Assembly: GCF_018687715.1 (NCBI RefSeq)
Contig: NC_056760.1
Span: 28,380,001 to 28,444,000, forward strand
Origin: Carya illinoinensis
Taxonomy: Eukaryota > Streptophyta > Magnoliopsida > Fagales > Juglandaceae
Direction of reading: 5' to 3'
Length of the DNA: 64,000 nucleotides
Part shown: positions 1 through 12,400 of the stretch, one piece after another
Position numbering within the stretch: the stretch's first letter is position 1
Layout of the letters: every line of letters starts with the position of its first letter
The notes under the pieces: model-generated
Databases searched by the model: none
Seen by the model: only the letters and a program-made list of their open reading frames with translations
What the model was told of the DNA's origin: nothing
Translations under genes and position numbers: made by a program

Positions 1-2841
1 AATCAAGCACCTCTAGCTCTCCCTCTCCATTTTCTAGTTTAGCCATACATAGCCCAAAACACCTCCATGGACCACTGTGCCTCCTCAATGTGCCACCTTG
101 GCACCACCATGAGGCCACCACTTTAGGACCAATACCAAACCTTTCCCCACTCAAATCCACACCCGTAGCCACCTCTAGTAGCCCAAATAGCCACAGTATG
201 CAGTTTAACAGCCACGTACGACTCCTTCGACACCTTGATCGTGATGGACAACAAACGATGCACGGGTTATCCCATCGATGGTATAACCCTCTATCTCTCA
301 TTATTATGATATATGTTAGTTAATAGGTTGTGGATTGTGCTATTAGTAATTGTGGAGTTCGTTCTGTAGTTGTGAAGTGAAGTGTGGTTGTATAATGAAG
401 TGTTGGGCATAATCATGTAGTGTTGTGGACTGTGCTGTGAAGTATGGGCGTGAGGTGTATGCCATAGTTGTGATGCGGCATGGTGTGTGAAGGGAGTACA
501 CGTGGAGTGTACTCCATGTAATGCAGCGACGCACTATGTGACGTGTGTCGTAGTGGTGCGTGGTGTAGTGTGAGTGGAAAAGAGTTCATGTGAAGTGTAC
601 TCTGTACAGTGTCGTGATACACCAGACGACATGTCATGAAGGTTTGGACGGCATAGTTGAGGAGCATAGAGGGTATTGTGTAGCGTCAGTAACTTTAAAA
701 CAATGTCCTAAAGTAGTTGTGGCATGGCCTGTAGTCCAAGGTGAAGAGTGTCACCTTGTGGTTGACTTAGGGTAAGAGATGTGTGAAGTGGTGAAAAAGT
801 ATCAGAGTAGCACAGTGGAAGTATGATAGGCATCGTGACGTAACTTGGGGTTAGTCTCGAGCTACGTGACATGACAGAAGTGCAATTGTGGATGCAGTCC
901 TCTTGTTGAGTGTCAGGAGAAACTTGTATAGGACCGAGAAGTAGGAAGAGTCCTATCGATTGGGTTTGAACAAGTTGGTATCGGAGTATGGAGTTTGTTT
1001 ATACAAGTGGACATTCATTAAATTATAAGTTGGTCTTAGGTGATAAAAAAGGACAAGATACATGTGCCTCTAGTGAGACACGTGTGCTGGATAGGTTTAC
1101 CATATGTAATCGATAATTTGTCTTCAGCGTGGTTGTACGATTTTTAAGTCTCAGAGTTGGCTTAAAGTCATGTGGCATACGTGCATGGGAATGACGATTT
1201 AGTATGAGTTAGGATGCATGAAACTAGTGACGAGTATATCGTCTAAGGTTGGAATGCGTGACTTCGTCGATCGGAACCATGCGTCGGAATGTGGGAATAG
1301 AAGAGTAAGATGAAGGTCTTAGTGTCTTAACCCTAAGGTAAATTACAGAGGTTCACTTTAAGAAATAAGATCCTGAAGATTTTAACATAATAAATGGCAC
1401 GTAAGAGCCCAAGAATAGATGGAGAGTGTTCCAAGTGAAGTATAGTTCTATTTTTAGTATAGTTGCTTATGCATTAGATAGATGATGACGTAAGATTATG
1501 TATATGCATGTAGGTTGCCATCTGACACGCTCACTAATGGACTGTATGGATTAGGTATGGCATGAAATTCAAGTAAGTATTGCGTTCATACTCTTCTAGA
1601 ATTTTCTTAAATAAATGAAGATGAAAACGAAATACTTTTCTTTAAAATTAAAACAAAAGGTTTTATCTACGAAACACGCTTTATGAAAAGGAAAGTTAAG
1701 CATAAGTTTTCAAGTATAAGTAAGTAACAACCCTCCTTGGCAACCCCTTTTCACGCACCCAAAGTATGTATGTGTATGCATGTGGATGGATGCTATAAAT
1801 GGTGCGTATTGTATGTATATTCACAAAAGGAAAAGAACCGAATCTTTTAAACGATGCAAATGAAAGAAAACTGCTTTTAAAATGATTTTTATGAAAAGAA
1901 AGAAAACTATTTTTTTAAATGACTTTATGAATGAAATGAACTGAAAAACTATAAAGAACTGGACTGTAAGGATTGAAATGAATAAATGGACTGTAAAGGA
2001 ATGAAAGGACTGAATGAATGGATGCTTAATGTATGAAGATACGTAACGACCATATGAACGGAAAATGAAAAGGTACCAAAGGACTGGACTGGGTAGATTA
2101 CAATGTCGGGTAAGTAGTATTGGTAGTGCACTCAGTGTTGCACCCTGATGGAATGGATTCCCAACCCGTGGCCACAGGCTGAATCAGGTTCAAAAGACCG
2201 TTAACCCCAACACACGGGGCGCAACAGTGTGCAACGGCCAATGAAAGCAATCAAAAAAGAATGTATGCATGTTAAAAAAGAATGTATGTATACATGAATG
2301 TATGTAAGAAAAGATGTATGTATGAACATACTCTTTAAGAAATGAAGCCAATGAGGCGTGGGAAATTGTTTTAAGAAAGACGACATTTTTAAAGAAAAAC
2401 CCCACCTTGCAAAGTTTTTAAAAATGAATTGCATGTTTATGCATGATAAGTATACGATATGTATGGAGTGGTGAATGCATGACTAAAAATCTATGTTATT
2501 ATATTTTAACTGTATGAAGTAATGTTTACGAGTCATCGGCTCTTTTTAGTTTTTATGTGTGCCCTTCTAGGGACAAGATGAGTATGACATGTCAGGACGG
2601 GCACAACTCAAGGGGAAGAGCACGAAAGCCTAGACACGTTATTTTGTATGAGAGACTTTAATTATAAAATATGATGTTTTCCGTTGTAATCATTTTAATT
2701 AAGAAAATGAGTTTTATTTAAAAACGTGGAGTATTTTGTATCTTGGCATGAAAGAAGAGAAAATTTCAAAAGGAACCTTAATTCCCGTCTATTTTCATTA
2801 AAATCAATTTCTAAAGGATCCATTATAAGGACAGACGTTAC
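1..2841. repeat. Non-genic DNA, probably LTR-retrotransposon derived
   Basis: No open frame here gives a recognisable protein; the longest are under 90 codons and of biased composition. The stretch ends at 2841 with GACAGACGTTACA. A terminal GTTACA is common at the 3' ends of long plant LTRs, and similar ends appear at 5216 and 9136. No matching second LTR, primer-binding site or TSD was found, so this is a guess from texture and terminus rather than a demonstrated element. Confidence 0.3.
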
Positions 2842-5216
2842 ACATACTCTATTACTGATCCCCAGCTATATCATCAAAATCATATGAAAAATATTATAGA
2901 GATAAATGGGTGAGTTATCAATAACTTAGTAAGCAAATAAACTATACTAGTGTGAAAACATAAGCCTTTTCAGAAAATTCAGCATACAGAAACAAAATAT
3001 TTCAACTTCATATGCACCTCTCAAAATATCTTATGAGAAAATCAGAGTGACTTTTAAATCTTTTCATAATAATAAAAAAAAAATCAACTGTTCACACTCA
3101 AAGATTGACTACATATTTACTTGTCAGAGCAATGTTGATTGGAATCACAGGCGGAACTCTACCACCTTCCTAGCTTACCACCATCTCTACAGCTCCTAGG
3201 TGCCAGAAATCATCAGGTGAGAATCATAAGTTGGACTCTACCACCATCCCTGCTCATCACTATCCATGACTTTGCTCTGATAGCAACTGTTCATATTAGA
3301 TCAAAGACTTTTTTATTTATATTCAAAATTGCACATTTTTCTTCATCTTATCATATCATTTTATATTGTATCATATCAAATCATGCGCCAAACATATTCA
3401 TATCATTTCCACATGATCAAAACAGATCCAAAACATTTTCATATAACATGTACAAAATTATCAAATATCATATTCGCTCTTTTACACATTTTATAAACAT
3501 GTCAAATATTGTTCATGTCTATACTAGTCATGTCAAAAAATATTTTTCTCTTTCATATAGATTTCATGACTAATGCAAAAATACATAACTGAAGTTGTTT
3601 TTCACATTTTCTTTTAAAAACATATCATACACATTTTCAAAACCAACCTCAGTTCACTTTCTTTTTGTATAAGGTTTAGCATATGAATCCCACTTACCTA
3701 TATTTCTTAGCTTTTCAGAAATTTTTCAATAAAACCGAACAATTATTAATCGTCACCTATAAAATAATCACGTAATTCTGTAAATACTTGAAATTAACAT
3801 ATTTTTCAATACTTAAACTTGAAACGCTAAATAACTTATTTTTTCTAAAAATCTAAACTCCTCAAACCCCTAAAATATCAAAAATTCTCAAAACATTGAT
3901 TTTCACTTAACATCTCATGCTATTTAAACTTTAAACTATCTCGATAACTTAGAAAGTATGGCTGGCATTTATACTTAATTTAGACAAAGTCATGAAACAA
4001 GAACATCCTCATTCGAACATGGACTTAATATAACCCTAACCCAAAATTAAATTTAATCAAAAACAACCCCAGCCCAATGAAAAATAACCAAGGCCCAACA
4101 TAATTACAAGCATTTTATTTAAAAGAAAACCTATACTACTTCAAAAATAAAAGGCCACTTCTAAACACAGATTTTTACTGAAAACCTGAGATACCCAAGT
4201 GCGATGGAGACTCACCACGAGGAGTTGCGACGGAGCTGGGCGGATGTAGTGGTTTTACTGGCAAGATGAGCAGCTGAGCACTGATGATAGAGAGATAGAT
4301 GAGAGAGAGACACATGAGAGAGATAGAGTAAGTCGAGAGAGAGCGAAACAGAGATGTTGCCAGTGACTTATCGAGAAGGACAAGGCAAACCTGGAGCAAC
4401 ATGGAGTGCCTATCAAGTTTTCTATGCCAATGGTAACGACATGGAGGGGGCTGGCACCGAGTGGTGGCTCCAAACGAGATGAGCATTGGGCTGTTGATGC
4501 TCTATTTTTGGGGGCTAAAACAGGGGACAAATGGCTGGGATTCTATGATGAAGTGGACATGCAAGTTTCCAATAGTAGCAGCGATGGTTTGTGCAGGGAC
4601 AACACTGCATAGTCTCAAGATGGGCAACGTGAAAGATACTGTGCTTGGTTCTTCAACGTAGATAGAGAGAGAGAAAAATAGGAGTTATAGTGGGAGTGCA
4701 CCGGTCTAGCGGCGCTACAAACGATGGATGGCTGGGCTGCTAGAACTTCACGTGGGGTAGCTACAACATGGGGTTGGGCAGACCCTTGCGTGGGAAGAAT
4801 TTGTGGAGGAGTTTTATTGAAGAACTAAAGGCTGCAGCAACACCAGGTCGGGAAAGAGAAGTAGCGTCTTCACGAAGTGCAAATTACATAGATATTTGTG
4901 CATGTACTGATATTTATACATGGCTTGGGTTTCGGACGTGGGCTTTTTCCTTGAATTTTTTGGCTTGAAACAATCTCTAAAATAATCAAACTTGTCTCAT
5001 TAATTTTCCCGACCCATAAAAGTATTTCATTTAATTCAAAAATATTTAAAAATTTTAACCTATTTAGTAAGCTCAAAAAAATTTGATATCCACCAAAAAA
5101 TAAAATTTAGGCCTTTAATTTATTTTAAAAATACTCATAAATCTCAAGTAGAGTTTTCTTCCGTATAAATTCAAAATTATTTAAAAAATGGATTTGACAT
5201 TGAGGCCGAATGTTAC
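2842..5216. repeat. Non-genic DNA ending in an LTR-like terminus
   Basis: AT-rich in the left half, with a GC-richer block at about 4190-4870 containing an AG-rich stretch (4290-4350). It closes at 5216 with GAATGTTACA, an LTR-like end. The open frames at 3139-3573 and 4175-4661 are low-complexity or shifted and resemble no family I know. It could be part of a degenerate Ty3-type LTR; no flanking duplication was identified. Confidence 0.3.
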
Positions 5217-5917
5217 AATTTGGGTCTTTATTATTTCAATTTATGCGATACTACAATCATATTAATATACAAGATTATAATATTATATACTTAATTTTAG
5301 TTAGAAGAAAAATATAAAATCAATGAAGTTTAAATAAATAATAGATAAACTGATTTTTGCAAAAATGTTGACTATAATAGATATAATGAATTTCGATTAG
5401 TTATTTAAAATTAAAAATTAAAAATGAGGGCCACCGGTGAAGCTCGAGGTCTCGAGGGTGAACTAGATTGTATTCTATGGTGCAGTTTAGATAATGAGAT
5501 TAAATAAAAATTAAATAAAATATTATTAAAATATTACTTTTTTAAATTATTATTATGTTAATATTAAAAAAATTAAATTATTTATGTAAAAATATAAAAT
5601 AAATATAATAATAAAATAAAATAGAATAATTTTACTAAATAGAGTTTGGTTCAGTTTGACCACTAAAATTTCTTTATCTTAAATACAAATTTCTCATTTA
5701 TTATTATAATTTTTTTAAATTTTTATATAAAATATAATAAATAATTTAAATTTTTTTTAATTTTTTAAAATTTTAAATAATAATAATATTTTAATACTTC
5801 ATTTTAAAATTTAAAATTCAGACTAGAATTCTGAACAGCGAAACAATGAGAATACTAACCTCAAAATGCTACTGTTTGGGGGGTCCGGAATTGCCCACAT
5901 TTTGTTTTGTTTTTTTT
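5217..5917. other. AT-rich upstream region of the PNPase gene
   Basis: Long A/T runs, with TAAATAAAAT-type words from 5490 to 5790, and no coding potential. The composition resembles an AT-rich MITE, but I could not match its two ends as terminal inverted repeats. It directly precedes the promoter-proximal segment of the PNPase gene. Confidence 0.4.
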
Positions 5918-5925
5918 TATATAAT
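5918..5925 (+). promoter_or_regulatory. Possible TATA box
   Basis: TATATAAT follows a T8 run, 183 bases before the PNPase start codon. That spacing would give a 5' leader of about 150 bases. The surroundings are AT-rich, so the match is weak evidence. Confidence 0.3.
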
Positions 5926-6044
5926 AATAATAATTAAAAAATAAAAACCTTGCGCGCCTGTAAATCAAAAGGATAAGTCTGGCAGACTCGAACGCTCTCG
6001 GCCTCCCTGCCCTCCCGCTCAACTTCCAGCATTCACCACTGACG

Positions 6045-6065
6045 CAGCAGCAGCAGCAGCAGCAG
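6045..6065 (+). repeat. (CAG)7 in the presumed 5' leader
   Basis: Seven uninterrupted CAG units 43 bases upstream of the PNPase ATG, within the likely 5' untranslated region. A trinucleotide tract here may vary in length between alleles. Confidence 0.85.
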
Positions 6066-6107
6066 AGCAACTTTTTTGCAACGCAGCAGGGAAGAGTATT
6101 GCGAAAA

Positions 6108-6389
6108 ATGTTAGTAAACCGTTGCACTAGCATCCTCTGCAACACTCCCAATTCCGCTCTCCTTTCTCCATTTCCACATTCCAAACTTGGTTCCTCTCCC
6201 TCTTGCCATCGCTTTCCAAGGAAACCCGAGCACCGTTCCTTTTCTTGCATTCTATGGAGGAAGCAGAGCAAAGGATTCTTCGGCATCAGAGCCCTTGAAG
6301 AACCCCGTGTTGCGGAGTCGGTCGCCAGCGATGATGCGCTGTTTTTTCCCCAGTCGTACTCGGTCAAAATCCCGGTCGGTGATAGGCAT
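6108..6389 (+). CDS. PNP1: PNPase exon 1 (residues 1-94): transit peptide and start of core 1
   Basis: The ATG at 6108 is the first in this frame. It opens [12 protein letters not shown] and continues rich in Ser, Arg and Pro with few acidic residues, as expected for a stroma-targeting peptide. Homology to PNPase begins near [11 protein letters not shown] at the exon end. The donor is CAT/GTAAGT, phase 0. The transit-peptide cleavage site cannot be read from sequence alone. Confidence 0.9.
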
Positions 6390-6425
6390 GTAAGTTGGAG
6401 GAATTTGCATTCGCATTGTGCCACT

Positions 6426-6468
<43 letters not shown>

Positions 6469-9400
6469 CGTTAAAAGTTTTTTGGCCGTATTTTCATTCG
6501 TTCTTTATATAGTTATCGACGTCCCCACTGGTAATAGCTTTTATCATGAAGAGTTTGTTCTTTCTTTTTATTTAAAGGACCTCAGCTTGTACCCGGTACT
6601 GATTATCCATGTTTCTAGTGCCAAACAGGTGTAGGTCACTTGGCCACTTATCAAATTGATCACAAAAAGGTGTAGTGCCAAACAACTACACTTGAAACGA
6701 CCCCATAAATTCTTTTATCCTGGCCTTGCCATTGTTCTTGTGCCGCCTCCAACTTAAATAGAATCCCTTGCCTGCTAAATCTTTCTTTATTCCTTGAGCT
6801 TCTAGATTTGTTTTGCGTATTAGTGAATTAATTGAGCGGAACGCCGAAAACCTTCAGTAACAGCCCCTTCCCGTTGGTTAGGAGTGTTACCGACTTTCGG
6901 AATTGTGTCCGTTGACTAATATATGTCTCGGGGTAGCATAAAAGTCTCACATCTTCTTTTCACTGATGGTACTTTAATTTTCAATGAGACTAATCAGGAT
7001 CATCTTCATTCTTTGAGATCCCTCTTGTTTTGTTTTGAAGCTGTTTCTAGCCTTAGAGTTAACTTGGGTTGTATTTTGAATATTTTGGATTTGGCTTATA
7101 TCTTGGGTTGTAAGGTCTCATCCTTACCTATGAGATATCTTGGTTGTCCTTTGGGAGCTCCTCACAAATCTTGATGATTTGGGATGGTGTGATTGAGAAG
7201 ATCGAGAGGAGGTTGGCTGGTTGGAAAATGATAGATTTGTCTAAAGGGGGAAGAATTACTTTGATTAGGAGTACGTTGTCTAATTGTATTTCATTTCTCT
7301 TTTTCTTTTGCTTGTAGGGGTGGCTAATAGAATTGAGAGGAATTTTTGTGGGGTGGTAATGGGGAGGAAAGAAAGTTTCACTTGGTGAGTTGGAATAAAG
7401 TTTGTTCACCGGTTTCTTGTAGAGGATTGGGGGTTTGAAATTTGAGGCTTTTCAACAAAGATCTTCTTGGAAAATGGCTATGGCAATATCATCTTGAGAG
7501 GGGTGCGTTATGGCGGAATATTATTGATGTTCAATATGGGAGGGTGTGGGGGACTTGGTGTTCTAATGAAGTTAGAGGAGTGTATGGTGTGGGTTTGTAG
7601 AAGTCTATTTGGATTGGTTGGGGGGAATTTGCTAATCATATTAAATTCAAGGTGGCTGGTGGAACAAGGATTAATTTTTAGAATGATATTTAGTGTGGGG
7701 ATACGGCTCTCAAGAATGTTTTTCTTTCCCTCTTTAGGATTGGAAGAGATAAAGAAGCTGCAATGGCTATTTTTTCTTTTTAAATAACACTCTTCAATGT
7801 ATGTAAATTTATTAGAGATGTGCATGATTGGGAAGTGAATGTCATTTCTTATTTTTTGGAAGGTTTTATGACATGAAGATTGTTCAGGGAAGATAGTTTG
7901 CTGTGGATTCATGCTGGTAATTCCAGATTTTCAGTTAGCTTCTTTTATAAGGCGTTGACTTGTCATTAATAAATTTCCTTGGACATACATTTGGAGATCT
8001 AAGGTGCCTAGTAAGGTGGCCTTTTTTTGCTGGTTGGGTTCCCTTAGAAAAATTTTGACCACAGATAATTTGAGAAAGCGATTTTTTGTTGTGGATTGGT
8101 GCTTCATGTGTAAGAAAGATGATGAATCTGTTGATCATTTATTTCTTCATTGTGAGGTGCCTAAGACTTTTTGGGAGGAGATTTTTGGTAGGACGTGTAT
8201 TGCTTGGGTGATGCCTAAGTAAGTGTTGGATCTCTTAGCTTGTTGGCAAGGTTTTAAGGGGAGTCATCATATTGTTGCCATATGGAGGATGATCCCTTTA
8301 TGTTTGATGTGGTGTTTATGGTTGGAAAGAAATGGGTGGTGCTTTGAACTTCGAGAGTTTCTCTTTAGTACTTTGTGTATTTGGGTAAAGGCTCTTGTAT
8401 TGAATGGAGATAATCTTCATGATTTGCTTTTAGCTTATTCTAGTTCCTCGCTTGTGTTAAGGTGTTTTTTCTTGTATACTTCCTCTTGTGTACTTGGGCT
8501 ATGCCTATTTAGTTGTCAATAAAATTTTCTTATTACTTATAAAAAAAATATAAGGGTATGATTATGCTACTTACCTCTTTTCTTCTATTGATAACAAATG
8601 CGTCAATAATCAAGCTGGAAAAGGGTTGGACTTGATAGGGTGAGTCTGGTTCTTTTTTCAATTCCCTGAAATTGCAGCAGTTATCTAGAGTTAGGGATTA
8701 GTCTTCTTGAAGAACATCACATGGGATTGATATAAAAACTTTCTAGACTCAACACAGCTTCTGTTTTTTCTAGTTTTCAAGCCATATAGTTCTTTTAATG
8801 GGACCTGAAAAACCTAATAATAGGGCTGTACGAATTTAACTCTGTTTTAAAAAGTCTAAGAATCGTAATGACTAGGAGTCATAAATGGCACTGATTTCCA
8901 ATTATCACGAAACTAACTGCCAAAAATCAAATGGGCTTTGGCTAGTAAATACTTGGGTTTAACCATCCATATATGGACCTAATGAGTCGAACCTACTCTA
9001 TTTTGAATCTAGGTCCATAATTTCATATCCAATCCTAACTCCTCAATACGAGATCCTCAAATAATAAAGCTAAAAAAATGGGCCTGCAGTCCAAACGTAT
9101 AAAGCCTAAAAAATCTGGGTCTGGATGTTACAATATCAATTCAAACTCAACTTTTTTAGTTTTCTCCAGTTACCCTTTTCCTGATTAACAAATGTGGCTA
9201 TGAACATTAAGACAAAAATTAATCTTTATTCCTATATAGAAGTAAGGTATAGCTTTCTTTGGGGGATTGCTGCCCCCTTGGGTAAATCTTTATCACTGAT
9301 AATCTGAGAAAATGTAGTCTTAGGTTGTGTTTTGGTATTAAGGTGATTTCAGATGATCTGAGTTGATCTGTGCATAGTAGTGAGTTAAGATGTTTGAGTG

Positions 9401-12400
9401 GGTTTTGTGTGTCCATTGAGATATGTTTGAATGTATTAAGTAAGTTACAATATGTTTTAACTTTTTATAGGAAGTTGAAAATGTAGTAGATCCTATCAAT
9501 GATTGGTTTGAGATAGGCTGAGATGAGCTCAACACCCAAACATACTCTTATTGTTATGAACTGGTATTACATGTGAATGAAAAATGGGGAAATGGTGGAT
9601 CATTTGCTATTACATTATGAGGTAGCTAGGTTTTTGTGGAATGACATCTTCAACTGAATTGGAGTGGAATGGGTAGTTTAGTTTTTTGGGTGTTGGGGAG
9701 GTCTTCTGGGTAGCCCCCAAATTGATATTGTGTGGAGAATGATTTCTCTCTGTCTTTTGTGGTGTATTTGGATGGAGAGAAATGTTTGGTGGTTTGATGA
9801 TTGGGAGTATTCCTTGGATGAGCTTAAGAGAATTTTCTTCACTTTATTTTCATGGGTTACTGTAATTGATTTTAATGGGGCTAGTTTTCATAATTTCCTT
9901 GTATCCATTACACTTGTAAAAAAAATCCTTGTATCCATTATTAGTTCTTAGCCTGTAGATAGGTTTTCTCTTTGTGTGCCTCTTGTGCCATGCCTACTTT
10001 TCTCTCAATAAAATATTATTTTACTTGTCAAAAGTGTTAAGAATATGAGATAAATAATAAAATATACATTTTCCTATTAGTTTAAGCTTTTGGAACAAGT
10101 AGTGATTTCACATGGTATCAGAGCAGAGGTCTTGAGTTCGAATTCTGACTCTACACTTCATCCAATTTAATTAAATATTCCATATGTGTTGGGATTACTC
10201 ATTGAGAGATAGATTGGCCCACATGTGAGGGGGAGTGTTAAGAATATGATGTAAATAATAAAATCTATATCTTCTCATTAGTTTAAGCTTTTAACAAGTG
10301 GTGATTTCACAAAAAGAATAAAAGTTATCCATGTGGTTGCACTGTGCAGTCAGGACTCACTCTTTTGAAGGATTTTGGTTTTACTTCTTTGGTGGGTGTC
10401 TTTGGGATTTTAGAAATGGTCTACTTTATCTTGTAGGAATAATCATATAATTTTTTAAAATGTCTAAGACCTGCCCTAGAAATGTAGTTAGAGTTGCTTC
10501 ATAAAATTAACAAAATTAGGTCTCTAGGAAGGTAGCTCGGAGATCATTTTATTAAATATTTAATAGGGTTGCTTGTAGTTTTAGTCTAGCACTTGGATCT
10601 TTGAGAGGGTGGAAAGTACCGAACTTGTATTCATCAACCCTTAAGAATTTAAATTCACATTGAAGTATTTTTTCAGTGGAAATTTCTGGTCAAAACAAAT
10701 GGAACCTTATTCACAATGTAGACCTTTCATTTTACTTAGAACTCTGTTGTAGATATCTGTGTATGAAGAAAGGTATGCTAAATTATGTAGTTTGGATATA
10801 TTTCTAAGTTCCTATTGCATTCTTTGCAGATTTTGGTTGAGACAGGCCATATAGGAAGACAAGCAAGTGGTGCTGTTACAGTAACAGATGGAGAAACTGT
10901 ATGTTCTCCTTTGCTAATAATTTAATTGGAGTTTTATTAAGATTTTCACATTTTAGATTAAATTTACTGCTAAAATAAATTCTTTGTTGTTTTTTCTTGT
11001 TACAATGAAGTTTAGTTTCAGATTGTAAGGCACTTGGAACTGCTTTACTTTGGCTGTACTTAAGAAGCTGAGGAAAATTATTTTAATGTGGATCTTGAAT
11101 GAAGAAGGCTGGATTGAAATTTCTAAGATAAAAGACAAAATGACAATATCATGGCATAGCCTTATCTACTTGGCATATAAGCAGTGGCTCATTGTGTTGC
11201 AAGCTCAAACCGAAAGTTGTAATACATAAGGATTTAGCTATTAATATATGACATCAGATAGTGGGAATATGCATTGCTAGGGCTGATCACCACGCTATGG
11301 GTAGATATTGACATTAGCCACCCCAGTGCATATCCACCCCTAAGCAGAGGTTGGCATCCAACGGGGGCCGACATTGGTCATATCCCTAGTGGACAGGCAT
11401 TTTGCTGGATCCTGTCCATGAAACCTTGAGCTACATTGATTTTGGAAAAAAAAAACTAAAGAAAAACCTAATAGAGGAAAAACTCATGCCTTACCTTGCT
11501 TGGCTACCAAGAAATCAAGAGACTATTATAAAGGGACATGGCCTATGGCATTGTGGTGTGTTAGCAATGGTGAACAAAGGAAAAGGTTTCAAAGAGTTAG
11601 GGAGACCTGATGGTTCATGGGTGACAGGTGGTGGTGCATTGGTGATGACACGGTGGTGTGGCTGAGAATGTCGTAACCAAGTACTTGGTTTCCATTTTTG
11701 GATCTTTCATCTTAGTAATGGGACATATCTTGTGCTAGGAGTTTCAGGACTTTAGAAGCCCCAAATCAGGACTGTCATGACCTCCGACTATATGTAGGAA
11801 CTTGTGCCTTACCTAAAATCAGAATATGGAAGTTTCTATGAAGGTCCACTCCTAAAAACTAGTTTCAGAAGGTTTTCCTCTATATAAACAGTAGTTTTGC
11901 TTTTAAAAAATGAACCTTCTTCCCAATGCGTATGGGTGTAAAAAAAATCGATTAAACCGGACCGGATCGAACCGGTGGATTCAGTTCCGATTTGTAAGTG
12001 GTTTGGTGCGGTGCTGGTTCTTAAGAACCAAAACTGGTGCGGTACCCGTTTTCATATTTTGAAAATCGGTTTAATCCAAGCTGGACCTGTATATGTATAT
12101 ATAATTTTTAATATTATATTACATATATTATATGTTAAATTGCTAATTCATATAACATGAAATTCTAATCTTATTATTCAAGTCTATTAATCTTATAACA
12201 TAAAATTAATATAGCATAAAAATTAATCTTATAATTCTTAATATAACATTTGATATAACATCTAAATTTTAATCTTAAACATAAACATTAATATTAAGTT
12301 ATTAATATAAACTTCCTTTTGATATATATATATATATAGCAATGATAAATACTTTTTTGGCATAATAAATTATAATATATATATTCTTTTTGTAAATACA

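Noticed and set aside
3139..3573. 144-codon open frame in the left repeat region
   Set aside because: AT-rich codon content, many Ile/His/Ser residues, no motif and no exon-like boundaries; a chance opening in repeat DNA.
5861..6424. 187-codon open frame on the minus strand over PNPase exon 1
   Set aside because: It is the complement of exon 1 and the CAG repeat, rich in Cys/Arg from repeats, with no family resemblance.
6395..6634. Ser/Leu-repeat open frame after exon 1
   Set aside because: Produced by the (TC)n microsatellite within intron 1.
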